Positions 16,012-24,097 of a DNA stretch of 64,000 nt are shown here, piece by piece (the first letter of the stretch is position 1; every line of letters starts with the position of its first letter). The notes under the pieces are model-generated. The model was not told the origin of the DNA, did not search any database, and saw only the letters and a program-made list of their open reading frames with translations. The DNA lies in contig NZ_JBJQIK030000006.1 in assembly GCF_045984285.3 (NCBI RefSeq), positions 62,001 through 126,000 on the forward strand, read 5' to 3'. The stretch comes from Rugamonas sp045984285. Its GTDB lineage: Bacteria; Pseudomonadota; Gammaproteobacteria; Burkholderiales; Burkholderiaceae_D. Position numbers and translations under genes: made by a program.

Positions 16012-16878
16012 ATGAAACGCAATCTGCACCTGCTCATCATTGATCCGCAAAACGACTTTTGCGACCTGCCGCCCAGCCACCGCCCGCACGACCCTGTCAG
16101 CAACGCCCCGCATGCACCCGCCTTGCCGGTACCGGGCGCGCATGCCGACATGCAAAGGCTGGCGCATGCCATCCGCGAAGGGCTGCATGGCATCTCCGCC
16201 ATCAGCGTGACACTGGATTCGCACCACCGATTCGATATCGCACATCCCACCTTCTGGTTCGCCGAGGGCGGTGCGAACGTTGCTCCCTTCACCCAGATTA
16301 CCGCCGCCGACGTGCGCGCCGGCCGCTTCCGTCCGCGTGACCCTTCTGCACTGCCACGTGCGCTCGCATATCTTGACGCGCTCGACGCCAATGGCCGCTA
16401 CCAGCTGATGGTGTGGCCCGTGCACTGCGAAATCGGCTCATGGGGTCATAACGTGCACGAAGATGTGCGCGCCGCCTACAATGCCTGGGAGGATGCAGCG
16501 CTGGGCATCGTCAGCAAGATCGCCAAGGGCTCCAATCCCTGGACCGAGCACTATTCCGCCGTGATGGCGGAAGTGCCGGATGAAGCCGATCCGAAGACGC
16601 AACTGAACCGCGAACTGATCGCCAGCCTCGCAGATGCAGACCGTATCTACATCACCGGTGAAGCCGGCAGCCATTGCGTGAAGGCGACCACCGAACATAT
16701 TGCGGACCATATTGACCCATCCCGTCTGGTGCTCGTCACCGACTGCATGAGCCCAGTGCAGGGCTTCGATACGCACTACCTCGGCTTCCTGGCAGCGATG
16801 GCTGCGCGCGGCCTGCAAACCGCCACCTCTGCGCAGATGCTGGAGGAACTGAAGGCCAACGCGGGAGCCGTGCAATGA
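16012..16878 (+). CDS. Nicotinamidase-like cysteine hydrolase (isochorismatase superfamily)
   Basis: This 288-residue protein begins with LHLLIIDPQNDF, where D11 is the catalytic Asp. A metal-site pattern LDSHHRFDIAH matches the D-x-H...H ligands of nicotinamidases, and the nucleophile is C222 in GEAGSHCVKATTEH. It overlaps the pncB start by four bases (ATGA), which argues for deamidation of nicotinamide to nicotinate in NAD salvage. It is longer than typical PncA (about 210 residues), with additional sequence between the metal site and the Cys, so the substrate may differ. Promiscuous amidase is the alternative. Confidence 0.82.
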   Translation: MKRNLHLLIIDPQNDFCDLPPSHRPHDPVSNAPHAPALPVPGAHADMQRLAHAIREGLHGISAISVTLDSHHRFDIAHPTFWFAEGGANVAPFTQITAADVRAGRFRPRDPSALPRALAYLDALDANGRYQLMVWPVHCEIGSWGHNVHEDVRAAYNAWEDAALGIVSKIAKGSNPWTEHYSAVMAEVPDEADPKTQLNRELIASLADADRIYITGEAGSHCVKATTEHIADHIDPSRLVLVTDCMSPVQGFDTHYLGFLAAMAARGLQTATSAQMLEELKANAGAVQ

Positions 16879-18062
16879 AGCCTGTGGTCCGCAGCCTGCT
16901 GGAAACCGACCTTTACAAATTCACGATGTGGCAGGCCCTCCTGCACTCGCACCCCAACACGCAGACCGAATACGAATTCCGCTGCCGGAACACGCCGCAG
17001 TATCCGCTGGCGGAGCTGAAGGACGAAGTGGAGCAGCAGCTCGACCAGCTGTGCAGCATGTCCTTCCGTGCCGAAGAACTGGATTACCTGCGCTCGCTCC
17101 GCTACATCAAGAGCGACTTCGTGGACTTCCTGGCGGTATTCCGCTTCCAGCGCAAGTTCATTACCGTGAAGACGGATGGCGATGCCCTGCTGATCCACAC
17201 TGCGGGGCCGCAGGTGCACGTGATGGGCTTCGAGATCTTCGTGCTCTATATCGTCAACGAGCTTTACTTCCGCCGTTTCGACCAGCAAGCCGCGCTGGAG
17301 GAAGGACGCAGGCGGCTCGATGCAAAGATCCGGCAGCTGAAGGAATTCAGCAAGCAGCCCGCGCTGAAGCATCCCTTCGAGCTCTCGGACTTCGGACTGC
17401 GCCGCCGTTTCTCGGCACGCTGGCACGACGAAGTCACGCAGCGCCTGGCGCAGGAAGTGCCGCAATACTTCAAGGGAACGTCCAACGTCTATCAAGCCTG
17501 GAAGTTCGGCATCTACCCGATTGGCACGATGGCGCATGAATACATGCAGTCCTTCCAGGCCTTCGGCGTGCGGCTGCGCGATTTCCAGAAGGCGGCGCTG
17601 GAAGACTGGGTGCAGGAATACCGGGGCGACCTCGGCATCGCGCTTACCGATGTCGTCGGCATGGACGCCTTCCTCGCCGACTTCGACCTGTATTTCGCGA
17701 AGCTGTTCGACGGCCTGCGCCACGATTCAGGAGACCCGGTGGAGTGGGGCGAGAAAGCGCTGGCCCACTACGCAGCGCTGCGCATTGATGCGAACACCAA
17801 GCGGCTAGTGTTTTCCGATGCACTGGACCTGGACAAGGCGATTGCCCTCTACCGCCATTTCGCGGACCGCATCATGACCGGGTTCGGCATCGGCACCAAC
17901 CTCACCAACGACGTTGGCCTGCCTACGCTGAACATCGTGATGAAGCTGGTGTGCTGCAATGGCCAGTCGGTGGCCAAGCTGTCGGATTCTCCGGGCAAGA
18001 CCATGTCGCAGGACGAAACCTTCCTGGCCTACCTGCGCCAGGTGTTCCACCACCCGGCGTAA
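16875..18062 (+). CDS. pncB: Nicotinate phosphoribosyltransferase
   Basis: This 395-residue enzyme converts nicotinate, PRPP and ATP to nicotinate mononucleotide in the Preiss-Handler branch of NAD salvage. It has the N-terminal SLLETDLYKFTMWQA block, the motif KGTSNVYQAWKFG, the phosphorylated-His region PIGTMAHEYMQSF, and the PRPP-binding end FDGLRHDSGDPVEW with GIGTNLTND. Length is normal. It is translationally coupled to the upstream nicotinamidase-like gene. Confidence 0.95.
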   Translation: MKPVVRSLLETDLYKFTMWQALLHSHPNTQTEYEFRCRNTPQYPLAELKDEVEQQLDQLCSMSFRAEELDYLRSLRYIKSDFVDFLAVFRFQRKFITVKTDGDALLIHTAGPQVHVMGFEIFVLYIVNELYFRRFDQQAALEEGRRRLDAKIRQLKEFSKQPALKHPFELSDFGLRRRFSARWHDEVTQRLAQEVPQYFKGTSNVYQAWKFGIYPIGTMAHEYMQSFQAFGVRLRDFQKAALEDWVQEYRGDLGIALTDVVGMDAFLADFDLYFAKLFDGLRHDSGDPVEWGEKALAHYAALRIDANTKRLVFSDALDLDKAIALYRHFADRIMTGFGIGTNLTNDVGLPTLNIVMKLVCCNGQSVAKLSDSPGKTMSQDETFLAYLRQVFHHPA

Positions 18063-18090
18063 CTATTGGACGCGGCCGCGCCGAATGGCC

Positions 18091-18393
18091 TCAGGCCTCG
18101 GTGCCGCCGTAGCGCAGCATGATGGTGTTGGCCTTCTCGCGCTCGACCTCGGTGGCCACGTCCACGCTGAGCAGGGCGGCGGGGCGTTCGACGGGACGGT
18201 CGGTATCGTCCGCATCGTCGGGCGTCAGCGAATCCATGATGTTCTCAACGGCGCTGGTCGAGGTGTCCATGGCGCGCGCATCGTGCAGGTTCAGCTGCAC
18301 CGCCGAGCCGTGGAAGCCCTCTGCCAGCAAGGCAGCGCGGGCGCTTTCGGCATCGGCAATCTGTTTGAAGTTGCGGTGAATCGTGTCAGTCAT
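18091..18393 (-). CDS. Small hypothetical protein
   Basis: This 100-residue acidic protein has no domain I can name with confidence. The N-terminal half reads HRNFKQIADAESARAALLAEG, followed by FHGSAVQLNLHD, a beta-alpha pattern seen in small general-stress proteins of the YflT type. The rest is acidic and low in complexity, ending EKANTIMLRYGG. GGAGGAG precedes ATG 18393, so it is very likely translated. The frame extends ten codons upstream without support. Confidence 0.7.
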   Translation of the reverse strand: MTDTIHRNFKQIADAESARAALLAEGFHGSAVQLNLHDARAMDTSTSAVENIMDSLTPDDADDTDRPVERPAALLSVDVATEVEREKANTIMLRYGGTEA

Positions 18394-18456
18394 TGCAGCT
18401 CCTCCGTGGCGAATTACTGCCATTGTGCGGCAAGCGTCACGGAAATGTCGCCCGGC

Positions 18457-18756
18457 TCAGAAGCCGGTAACAGCGTTCGACGTATGCTCCACGCGCGGCG
18501 TGCCCGCAAAGAAGCCACCCACCAGTGCGCGCCAGGCCTGGAAATCTTCGCTGCCGCGGAAATCGACGGTATGGTTCTCCAGCGTTTCCCAGCCGATTAC
18601 CAGCATATAGGTATCCGGCCGCTCGATGATGCGGTCGATCTTCATCGAAATACAGCCCTTTGCCCGCTTGAACAGCGGCACAGCTTCTTTCACGGCCGCC
18701 TCGAAAGCGGTATTGGTGTCTGGTTTGATCTGGATTTCAGCGAGTTCGTAAATCAT
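18457..18756 (-). CDS. Antibiotic biosynthesis monooxygenase (ABM) domain protein
   Basis: This 99-residue single-domain protein has a ferredoxin-like fold. It shows IYELAEIQIKPDTNTAFEAA, then KAKGCISMKIDR-like and YMLVIGWETLENHTVDFRGS, the pattern of ABM/YgiN-like proteins, in which the conserved W-E-x-x-x-x-H end block is typical. Members act as small monooxygenases or quinol-related enzymes; the substrate is unknown. ATG 18756 follows AAAGGATCCCC. The frame continues to 18966 but overlaps the divergent GNAT gene. Confidence 0.82.
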   Translation of the reverse strand: MIYELAEIQIKPDTNTAFEAAVKEAVPLFKRAKGCISMKIDRIIERPDTYMLVIGWETLENHTVDFRGSEDFQAWRALVGGFFAGTPRVEHTSNAVTGF

Positions 18757-18817
18757 GGGGATCCTTTCGTGAGTCCGGCTATTTTGCCCGAAATTTCCAA
18801 TTGGTAAAATGTGGCCC

Positions 18818-19357
18818 ATGATCGAAACACCAAGACTATTGCTGCGCCGCTGGCGGCGGGAAGACATTCCCGCCTTCACGGAACTGAGCGCCGAGCCGGC
18901 CGTGATTGAATTCCTGCCGGGCGCGATGACTGCGGCACAAGTGGAAGCGTTCATCAGTTCGCACAACGCGATGTGCGAGCGCCACCGGACCTGCTACTTT
19001 GCAGCCGAGGTTAAGCAGACTGGCGAGCTGGCAGGCTTCATCGGCCTGAAGTACCAGGACTTCGACCAGCCGTTCGCGCCCTGCTATGAGCTGGGCTGGC
19101 GCCTGGCATCACGCCACTGGGGTAAAGGCTATGCTACCGAAGGCGCGCTGGCTGCGATGCGCCATGGCTTCGATGTGCTGGGCCTTGAGGAGATTGTGTC
19201 GTTTACCGTGCCCGCGAACACCCGCTCGCGCCGCGTGATGGAGCGCCTCGGCATGCACAGGGACGAGGCGGGGGATTTTGCCCATCCCGCTCTCCCTGCC
19301 GATCATCGTCTATCGCAGCACGTTCTGTATCGAATTCGCAGGAACGCAGCTGTTTAG
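18818..19357 (+). CDS. GNAT family N-acetyltransferase (RimJ/RimL-like)
   Basis: This 179-residue protein has the opening IETPRLLLRRWRREDIPAF, typical of the RimJ/RimL group. The acetyl-CoA site lies in the block GWRLASRHWGKGYATEGALA, and the C-terminal motif is VPANTRSRRVMERLGM. The substrate may be a protein N-terminus or a small amine. Two in-frame ATGs occur, at 18809 and 18818; neither has a strong ribosome site and the second fits the family better. Its 3' end overlaps the next convergent gene by four bases. Confidence 0.88.
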   Translation: MIETPRLLLRRWRREDIPAFTELSAEPAVIEFLPGAMTAAQVEAFISSHNAMCERHRTCYFAAEVKQTGELAGFIGLKYQDFDQPFAPCYELGWRLASRHWGKGYATEGALAAMRHGFDVLGLEEIVSFTVPANTRSRRVMERLGMHRDEAGDFAHPALPADHRLSQHVLYRIRRNAAV

Positions 19358-19743
19358 TCCTCCTTGCGGGTGCGCTGGCCGCCTGATTCCGGAATGGCCG
19401 AACCCTCGCTGCCCTGGCCGCCCTGCATGGCGCCGTCGCGTCCACCCGGCTGGCTTTGTCCTTCGGACTGACGATTGCCGGCTTGCGAGCCACTCAGCGT
19501 GCCGATGCCCCCAAGCCCGGTCTGCAAATCTGCCGAGCCGCCGTAGTGGTAGCCTGCATCCTCTTCCTGCTGAGAACCATTCGACAGCAGGTCGACGGTA
19601 CGGCCGCCCGATTGCGTGTTGCCGTCGTGCGTCTGCTGGCTGATATTGCCGGTGCTGCCGGCGCCGTAGCTGCCCGCGCTGGTGCTGCCGTCCCTGGTTT
19701 GCTGTTCCAGAGGGCGGCCCTGACGTTCATTGTCCTTGTTCAC
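19354..19743 (-). CDS. Low-complexity Gly/Gln/Ser-rich hydrophilic protein
   Basis: This 129-residue protein has no recognised domain and no hydrophobic stretch. It starts MNKDNERQGRPLEQQTRDGS and is rich in Gly, Gln, Ser and Asp, so disorder is expected. The start is GTG at 19743, preceded by AAGGAGAG. It resembles the 254-residue protein at 13432-14196 in composition, and both lie among stress-type genes, so a hydrophilin-like role is possible but unproven. Confidence 0.72.
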   Translation of the reverse strand: MNKDNERQGRPLEQQTRDGSTSAGSYGAGSTGNISQQTHDGNTQSGGRTVDLLSNGSQQEEDAGYHYGGSADLQTGLGGIGTLSGSQAGNRQSEGQSQPGGRDGAMQGGQGSEGSAIPESGGQRTRKED

Positions 19744-19817
19744 TTCGCTCTCCTTGATCCGGTTGCTGAGCCTTTATCCTAAGGAAGTAGCGCAACAAGG
19801 AGTATAGGCATGCGGTG

Positions 19818-20480
19818 CTACAGCATGTAGGACGACAGCGCGGATTTTCGTGCCTGAAGGAATTGCGTCAGCAGCGCCGCGTAGTCCGGCGACGCTGCGT
19901 TCGTCACTGAAGCGCGCCCCGCCAGCGCATTGCGCCATGCGCGCACACGCGGTGTGCGCCCAAAGTATGCAATGCCCGCCATTCCGTCGAGCACCTCGAA
20001 ATAGCGGAACACCGGCGCGAACGCCGCATCCACCAGCGTGAAATCCGCACCTTCGAACCAGGGGCCATCGCCCAGTTCCGCTTCCAGCTGCAGGAAACGC
20101 TGCTGTAGCTCGCCTGCCTTGAGCTGCAAGGTCTCCTGGTCCGCGGCGTTGTAGAGGCCCGCAATGCCGTTCAGCACAGCCGAAGCGAACTCGATCCAGC
20201 TGCGGTGCTGCGCGCGGCGGATGGCGTCGCGTGGGTGGAGCGGCGTACCGATGGTCTCGTCAAGGTATTCGCAAATGACGGCGGATTCGAAAATCGGCTG
20301 GCCATCCACCAGCAGCACGGGCGTTTTGCCCAAAGGGGAAACCTTGAGAAACCAGTCCGGCTTGTGCGCGAGGTCGATATCGACGCGTTCGAAAGGAACG
20401 CCTTTTTCACTCAGTGTGATGGCGGCGCGTTGTACGTAAGGGCAAAGCTTGTGGCTGACAAGCGTGTAGCTGCGGCTCAT
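19818..20480 (-). CDS. Glutathione S-transferase family protein
   Basis: This 220-residue protein has a thioredoxin-fold N-terminal domain beginning YTLVSHKLCPYVQRA, with Cys in the catalytic position (CPYV), as in omega/beta-like GSTs. The cis-Pro block SPLGKTPVLLVDG and the glutathione-binding (E)SAVICEYLDE follow. A helical C-terminal domain has the N-capping FEGADFTLVDAAFAP. It probably performs glutathione conjugation or thiol transfer in the cytosol. It is divergent from a LysR gene that may control it. Confidence 0.92.
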   Translation of the reverse strand: MSRSYTLVSHKLCPYVQRAAITLSEKGVPFERVDIDLAHKPDWFLKVSPLGKTPVLLVDGQPIFESAVICEYLDETIGTPLHPRDAIRRAQHRSWIEFASAVLNGIAGLYNAADQETLQLKAGELQQRFLQLEAELGDGPWFEGADFTLVDAAFAPVFRYFEVLDGMAGIAYFGRTPRVRAWRNALAGRASVTNAASPDYAALLTQFLQARKSALSSYML

Positions 20481-20526
20481 GTGCGGCTCCTTGGCATGGA
20501 ATGGCGCTCACTGTACTATTGCATTC

Positions 20527-21438
20527 ATGCATAGAAAACAGGCATTGGTGCAGAAGATGAATGCAAAATCGCAATACACCCTGGATGCAAGCGATCTTGC
20601 GCTGGTGCTTGCCCTGACGCGTGGCGGCACGCTGGCGCAAGCCGGCGAACGCCTGGGCGTCGATGCGTCGACCGCCTTCCGCTCGCTGCAGAAGCTGGAG
20701 CGTGGGCTGGGTATCTCCCTGTTCCAGCGCTCGCGTGCAGGCTACGCGCCGACCGAGCTGGCGCAGGCCCTTGCCTTGCGCGCCGAACAGATTGAAACGC
20801 TCCTGGAAGACGCGCGCTCGCAGGCGCAGCTGGAGCCGGAGCAGTTGTCCGGCACGGTGCGCATTTCGACCACGGACACCGTCCTGCATGGCCTGATCGC
20901 CCCGGCGCTTGGCATCCTGCGCAAGCAGCATCCCCTGCTGGCGTATGAACTCCACACCGGCAACGAGCTGGCCAACCTGACGCGGCGCGACGCGGACATC
21001 GCCGTGCGCGCCACCATGCGCCCGCCGCCGCACCTGATCGGCAAGCGTGTGGGACCGATTCGCGTGGCGCTGTATGCCTCGGCCAAAGGCAGGCTGCAAT
21101 ATGAAGACGCGGTGGAAGGCGGCGCAGCGTGGATAGCCCCGGACGACGCTCTGCCGGAACACCCGTCCGTGCTGTGGCGCAAGCGGCATCTGCCGAAGAT
21201 CGCACCGGCCTATCGCGTGAACAGCATTCTGTCTGTTGCAGAACTGGTAAGCCAGGGACTCGGAGTGGGACTGCTGCCGGAATTTCTGGCGCGGCGCATG
21301 CCGGGCCTGCGGCAGCTGACGGAAGAGATTGAGGAATGCCGTACGGAGTTATGGCTGCTCACCCATCCCGAAGCGCGCCACTTGCGGCGCGTCGGAACGG
21401 TGTACGAGCACCTGGCGCATCATTTGCTGCTGGATTGA
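20527..21438 (+). CDS. LysR family transcriptional regulator (next to gst)
   Basis: This regulator (303 residues from ATG 20527) has a winged helix-turn-helix (DLALVLALTRGGTLAQAGER, then DASTAFRSLQKLERGLG) and a substrate-binding domain with VRISTTDTVLHGLIAP. It is divergent from the GST gene with under 50 bp between start codons, so mutual control is plausible. A second candidate start is ATG 20557 (MNAKSQYTLDAS). Neither has a clear ribosome site. Its 3' end overlaps the convergent PEP-CTERM gene by 19 bp. Confidence 0.87.
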   Translation: MHRKQALVQKMNAKSQYTLDASDLALVLALTRGGTLAQAGERLGVDASTAFRSLQKLERGLGISLFQRSRAGYAPTELAQALALRAEQIETLLEDARSQAQLEPEQLSGTVRISTTDTVLHGLIAPALGILRKQHPLLAYELHTGNELANLTRRDADIAVRATMRPPPHLIGKRVGPIRVALYASAKGRLQYEDAVEGGAAWIAPDDALPEHPSVLWRKRHLPKIAPAYRVNSILSVAELVSQGLGVGLLPEFLARRMPGLRQLTEEIEECRTELWLLTHPEARHLRRVGTVYEHLAHHLLLD

Positions 21439-21956
21439 CGGCGCCTCGCAAAGCCGATCAGCCCGAGGCCAAGTGCCGACATCATCCAGGTGGACGGTTC
21501 CGGTACCAGTGCCACGTGGCCGGGGCCGCCGATGGTGGTGCTGTAATTGCCATAGTCCACATTGGAATAGCCGGTCGTTACGAAGAAGTAGTCGACGCCC
21601 CTGAACATCGGGCCCACAAAGCCGGACGTGGTGGTGGTGAACAGATCGTCGTTCGCGCCGAGCGCGTTGGTGAAAGGATCGGCCGGGTTGAACGAGTATT
21701 CGTACATGAAAATGAAACTGTCGAAATCTGCGGTAGTGAGGAAGGTATAGAAACCGTCAACGCTGACGCGTAGCGCGGTGACGTGGTAGGTAACGGCGGT
21801 GCCGACGAGCGACAGGTCCGCAAGATCCTCGGTCAGGCGGTTCCAGACTGGCGCGCCGGTAGTGTTGCCGGTGATGGTGAGGATGTCAGCCTGTGCGGGC
21901 GGCGCCAGGGAGAACAGCAAGGCGAGGGTTGCAAGTGCTGATCGGATGATGGCCAT
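21420..21956 (-). CDS. PEP-CTERM sorting domain-containing protein
   Basis: This 178-residue secreted protein has a signal peptide (MAIIRSALATLALLFSLAPP, cut after AQA). The C-terminus is the classic exosortase signal VPEPSTWMMSALGLGLIGFA followed by RRRQSSSK. Such proteins are processed by an exosortase, in species that make extracellular polysaccharide, and end up at the cell surface or outside. The passenger is a beta-rich region without a named domain. AAAGGA precedes ATG 21956; no exosortase gene is in the window. Confidence 0.9.
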   Translation of the reverse strand: MAIIRSALATLALLFSLAPPAQADILTITGNTTGAPVWNRLTEDLADLSLVGTAVTYHVTALRVSVDGFYTFLTTADFDSFIFMYEYSFNPADPFTNALGANDDLFTTTTSGFVGPMFRGVDYFFVTTGYSNVDYGNYSTTIGGPGHVALVPEPSTWMMSALGLGLIGFARRRQSSSK

Positions 21957-22079
21957 GATGTGTTCCTTTCCCTGAATAAGTATGTGTGTACTTGGCAAGC
22001 CATTGTTTCATGCAAAAATGGCAACGACCTTGCGCTGCATCGAATCCGGGAGCAGGGTGCGTGCGCGGGGGATTTGGAG

Positions 22080-22085
22080 TAGAAT
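22080..22085 (+). promoter_or_regulatory. Possible -10 element of ssrA
   Basis: TAGAAT lies 12 bases before the mature tmRNA 5' end. No good -35 hexamer is seen at the expected spacing, so this is tentative. Confidence 0.35.
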
Positions 22086-22097
22086 GGAGGTCTGTCT

Positions 22098-22458
22098 GGG
22101 GACGACCTGGTTTCGACGTGGGTTGCAAAGCAGAACAGGGCATACCGAGGGCTGGTCACCTCGTAAATACATCCAGAAACAAACTAACTGCAAACGATAA
22201 CTCGTACGCACTGGCAGCCTAAGGGCTGTTAGCTCCACAACACCTCGTCCCTGGGGTGGGCCGTTAAAAGCTGTGGAGTCATTTACAGGGACTCGCGCTG
22301 GGCGGGGTCACTTCAAACAGCGCTAAATCTAAGGTGAATCGGCTGGTCAAAGCGTGCTCGTCCGCGTTGTCTGGCTTAAATTAATTGGCAGAGCTAAGTA
22401 TGTAGAACTGTCTGTAGAGTGCTTGCGGACGCGGGTTCGATTCCCGCCGTCTCCACCA
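22098..22458 (+). ncRNA. ssrA: Transfer-messenger RNA (tmRNA)
   Basis: The RNA starts GGGGACGACCTGGTTTCGAC and ends with the T arm GCGGGTTCGATTCCCGC, then CGTCTCCACCA. Its 3' end pairs with the 5' GGGGACG to form the tRNA-like acceptor stem. The resume codon GCA (22190-22192) opens the tag ANDNSYALAA, ending at TAA 22220-22222. The tail ALAA is the usual ClpXP/ClpAP degradation signal. tmRNA rescues stalled ribosomes together with SmpB. Its 3' end is the integration site of the island that follows. Confidence 0.96.
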
Positions 22459-22502
22459 ACGAACACATCAGCACCTGAAACGCCGTCCAAGTGACGGCGT
22501 TT
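22427..22502 (+). repeat. Island left attachment copy (ssrA 3' end plus terminator)
   Basis: This 76-nt stretch covers the last 32 nt of ssrA and its terminator. It matches 26199-26274 at 72 of 76 positions, a constant offset of 3,772 bp. Confidence 0.85.
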
Positions 22503-22510
22503 CCTTTTTT
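22478..22510 (+). terminator. Intrinsic terminator of ssrA
   Basis: A 10-bp perfect stem (AAACGCCGTC / GACGGCGTTT) with loop CAAGT is followed by CCTTTTTT. Confidence 0.85.
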
Positions 22511-22629
22511 AGTTGGCTTTTGCCACCCGCCAACAAGAAAGAGAAAACCGCTTCGCCTGGCGTGTACCCTGACCTATCGCTTGCAGCAATCGCCTTGCCT
22601 TGACGAGCCCAAGCAGCTGAAACGCCAGC

Positions 22630-23244
22630 CTAACCCTGGTCAGGCTCCGGCAAATAGATTGTAAAAGAGCCAGTGGGCGTAAACTTGAAGCCTGAAAATG
22701 AACCAGCTATGCCACTTTGGAAATCCTGGACAATCGCAACTCTTGGATCATCACGATGCAGGGCGAAATGCAAACCTTGCTCCATCGTGGGACGAAGCAG
22801 CTCGCTGGTGCAAGCCAACTCAAGAAGCGAGCACCCTTCCTTGAGCATCGACTTGAGTTCGCTCCAGAAGCTCGTATCTTGAACTCTCTCGTGTGACACT
22901 GTATGAAGATAGTCACCAAAGCGCATTGCTATTTCTTGCAGCCGAGAGTTTACGGGAGCGTACATGAACTGGCAGGCCCGCCCGTCTTCCAAGTGCAAGC
23001 GGATAAGCAAAAAAGTGTCTTCTAGGCCGAAAGCGGCGTCAATCGTCTTTGAGAGTTTCTTGATCTCCCACTGATTCGCTTGGCTCTTCGTGACGCCGAT
23101 TGCCACAGCCGCATGCTCTTTTAGGCGTGCCTCAACGCCACACCGCAGCTCAAGGGCTGCGTAAATCAATTTTGCTTTGTCTCCGGTACTAGCGAGCTCC
23201 TTTGCTCTCGCAAGGTAGCTTATGGCTGCAACGGGGCTATCCAC
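22630..23244 (-). CDS. Island protein of unknown function (204 aa)
   Basis: No family is recognised. The N-terminal part is predicted helical (AISYLARAKELASTGDKAKL then IYAALELRCGVEARLKEHA), a pattern reminiscent of HEPN-like helical bundles, but a clean R-x4-6-H catalytic motif is missing. The C-terminal part is mixed beta (VAIVQDFQSGIAGSFSGFKF) and ends at a Pro/Glu tail. The start is GTG at 23244 with only a weak ribosome site. It is the last of three minus-strand genes and lies between ssrA and the membrane protein; composition is unlike the host. Confidence 0.6.
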   Translation of the reverse strand: MDSPVAAISYLARAKELASTGDKAKLIYAALELRCGVEARLKEHAAVAIGVTKSQANQWEIKKLSKTIDAAFGLEDTFLLIRLHLEDGRACQFMYAPVNSRLQEIAMRFGDYLHTVSHERVQDTSFWSELKSMLKEGCSLLELACTSELLRPTMEQGLHFALHRDDPRVAIVQDFQSGIAGSFSGFKFTPTGSFTIYLPEPDQG

Positions 23245-23374
23245 AGGCTATCCGGAGTAGGATTAAAATAGCGCCACATTTTGCGGCACTGTTCGCTTGA
23301 TTTCGACATGCCCCCTCCGCTAGTTATTGGCCAATAGTAACGAAGCATAACATTTGAATTTGATCATCTGGCAT

Positions 23375-23980
23375 TCATCCGTCAAACTGCCAAGCTTTAG
23401 GAGCTTGCGTTTGTATAACTTCAACGCGGTGATATCTTGTCGGAAGGATATAGTCGTAAACCAGTGTCCTTCGATTTCGAATGATTTCTTCTTCCATCGC
23501 CACTACCGCGTCTCGGTAAGCGCCGCTTAGGAAGAATAAGCGCTCCTCCGAAAGCGAGGGGCCATTTTCAGCATCGAAAATGAGTGAGTTAATAGCGCTA
23601 TTACGACGAAATACCTCTTGGTGGGCCTTGGAAATCTTGGGGAAATATAGCCGTACAAGCATTACGATCTTCTTGTGCAGATCGAGGCCCTGGCGTTCTG
23701 TTGAGCTGCCTGTAATGGTCGGTTTTGTGAAGGGCGTTGCCGATACCAACGGCAGAGCCTGTTCGACTCTTTGCACGTTATGCGTAGCTACTTCGTTGAG
23801 CGCTAGATAGAGCTCCTCAAGCTTCTTAGTCAGGAGTTCGGTTCTCGCTCTACGACCTAAGATCCATTGCGTAAGAAATACAACGGCCACAGCTACGGCA
23901 GCAGCTAAGACTGCTGTCAAGATTGCGATCGCACCTTGCGGTGCAGCGGCTAACCAGGTTATGAGCGGATTCATTGTCAT
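23375..23980 (-). CDS. Island single-pass membrane protein
   Basis: This is about 201 residues from ATG 23980 (ATG 23974 is equally possible). One long hydrophobic segment near the N-terminus (AIAILTAVLAAAVAVAVVFL) is followed by RRARTELLTKKLEELYLALNE, a charged helical, partly coiled-coil cytoplasmic part. No enzymatic motif is recognised. The frame extends to 24046 without a better start. It lies between the nuclease-like gene and the unknown gene on the same strand with gaps of about 120-130 bp, so the three may share a transcript. Confidence 0.62.
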   Translation of the reverse strand: MTMNPLITWLAAAPQGAIAILTAVLAAAVAVAVVFLTQWILGRRARTELLTKKLEELYLALNEVATHNVQRVEQALPLVSATPFTKPTITGSSTERQGLDLHKKIVMLVRLYFPKISKAHQEVFRRNSAINSLIFDAENGPSLSEERLFFLSGAYRDAVVAMEEEIIRNRRTLVYDYILPTRYHRVEVIQTQAPKAWQFDG

Positions 23981-24097
23981 CTGTTGAAAGTTGCGACCCT
24001 TACAGTAGGTGAGAAGCGTCCTCTGAAGACTCAAATTTTCCAGCAATCGCTACCAGATGAAGCAGAGTCTCGGGGCTCGAATTGGCTATAGCAGCCG

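Noticed and set aside
22630..23244. A HEPN ribonuclease in the island
   Set aside because: The helical start is suggestive, but no R-x4-6-H motif is present (only R-x3-H), so a toxin call is not supported.
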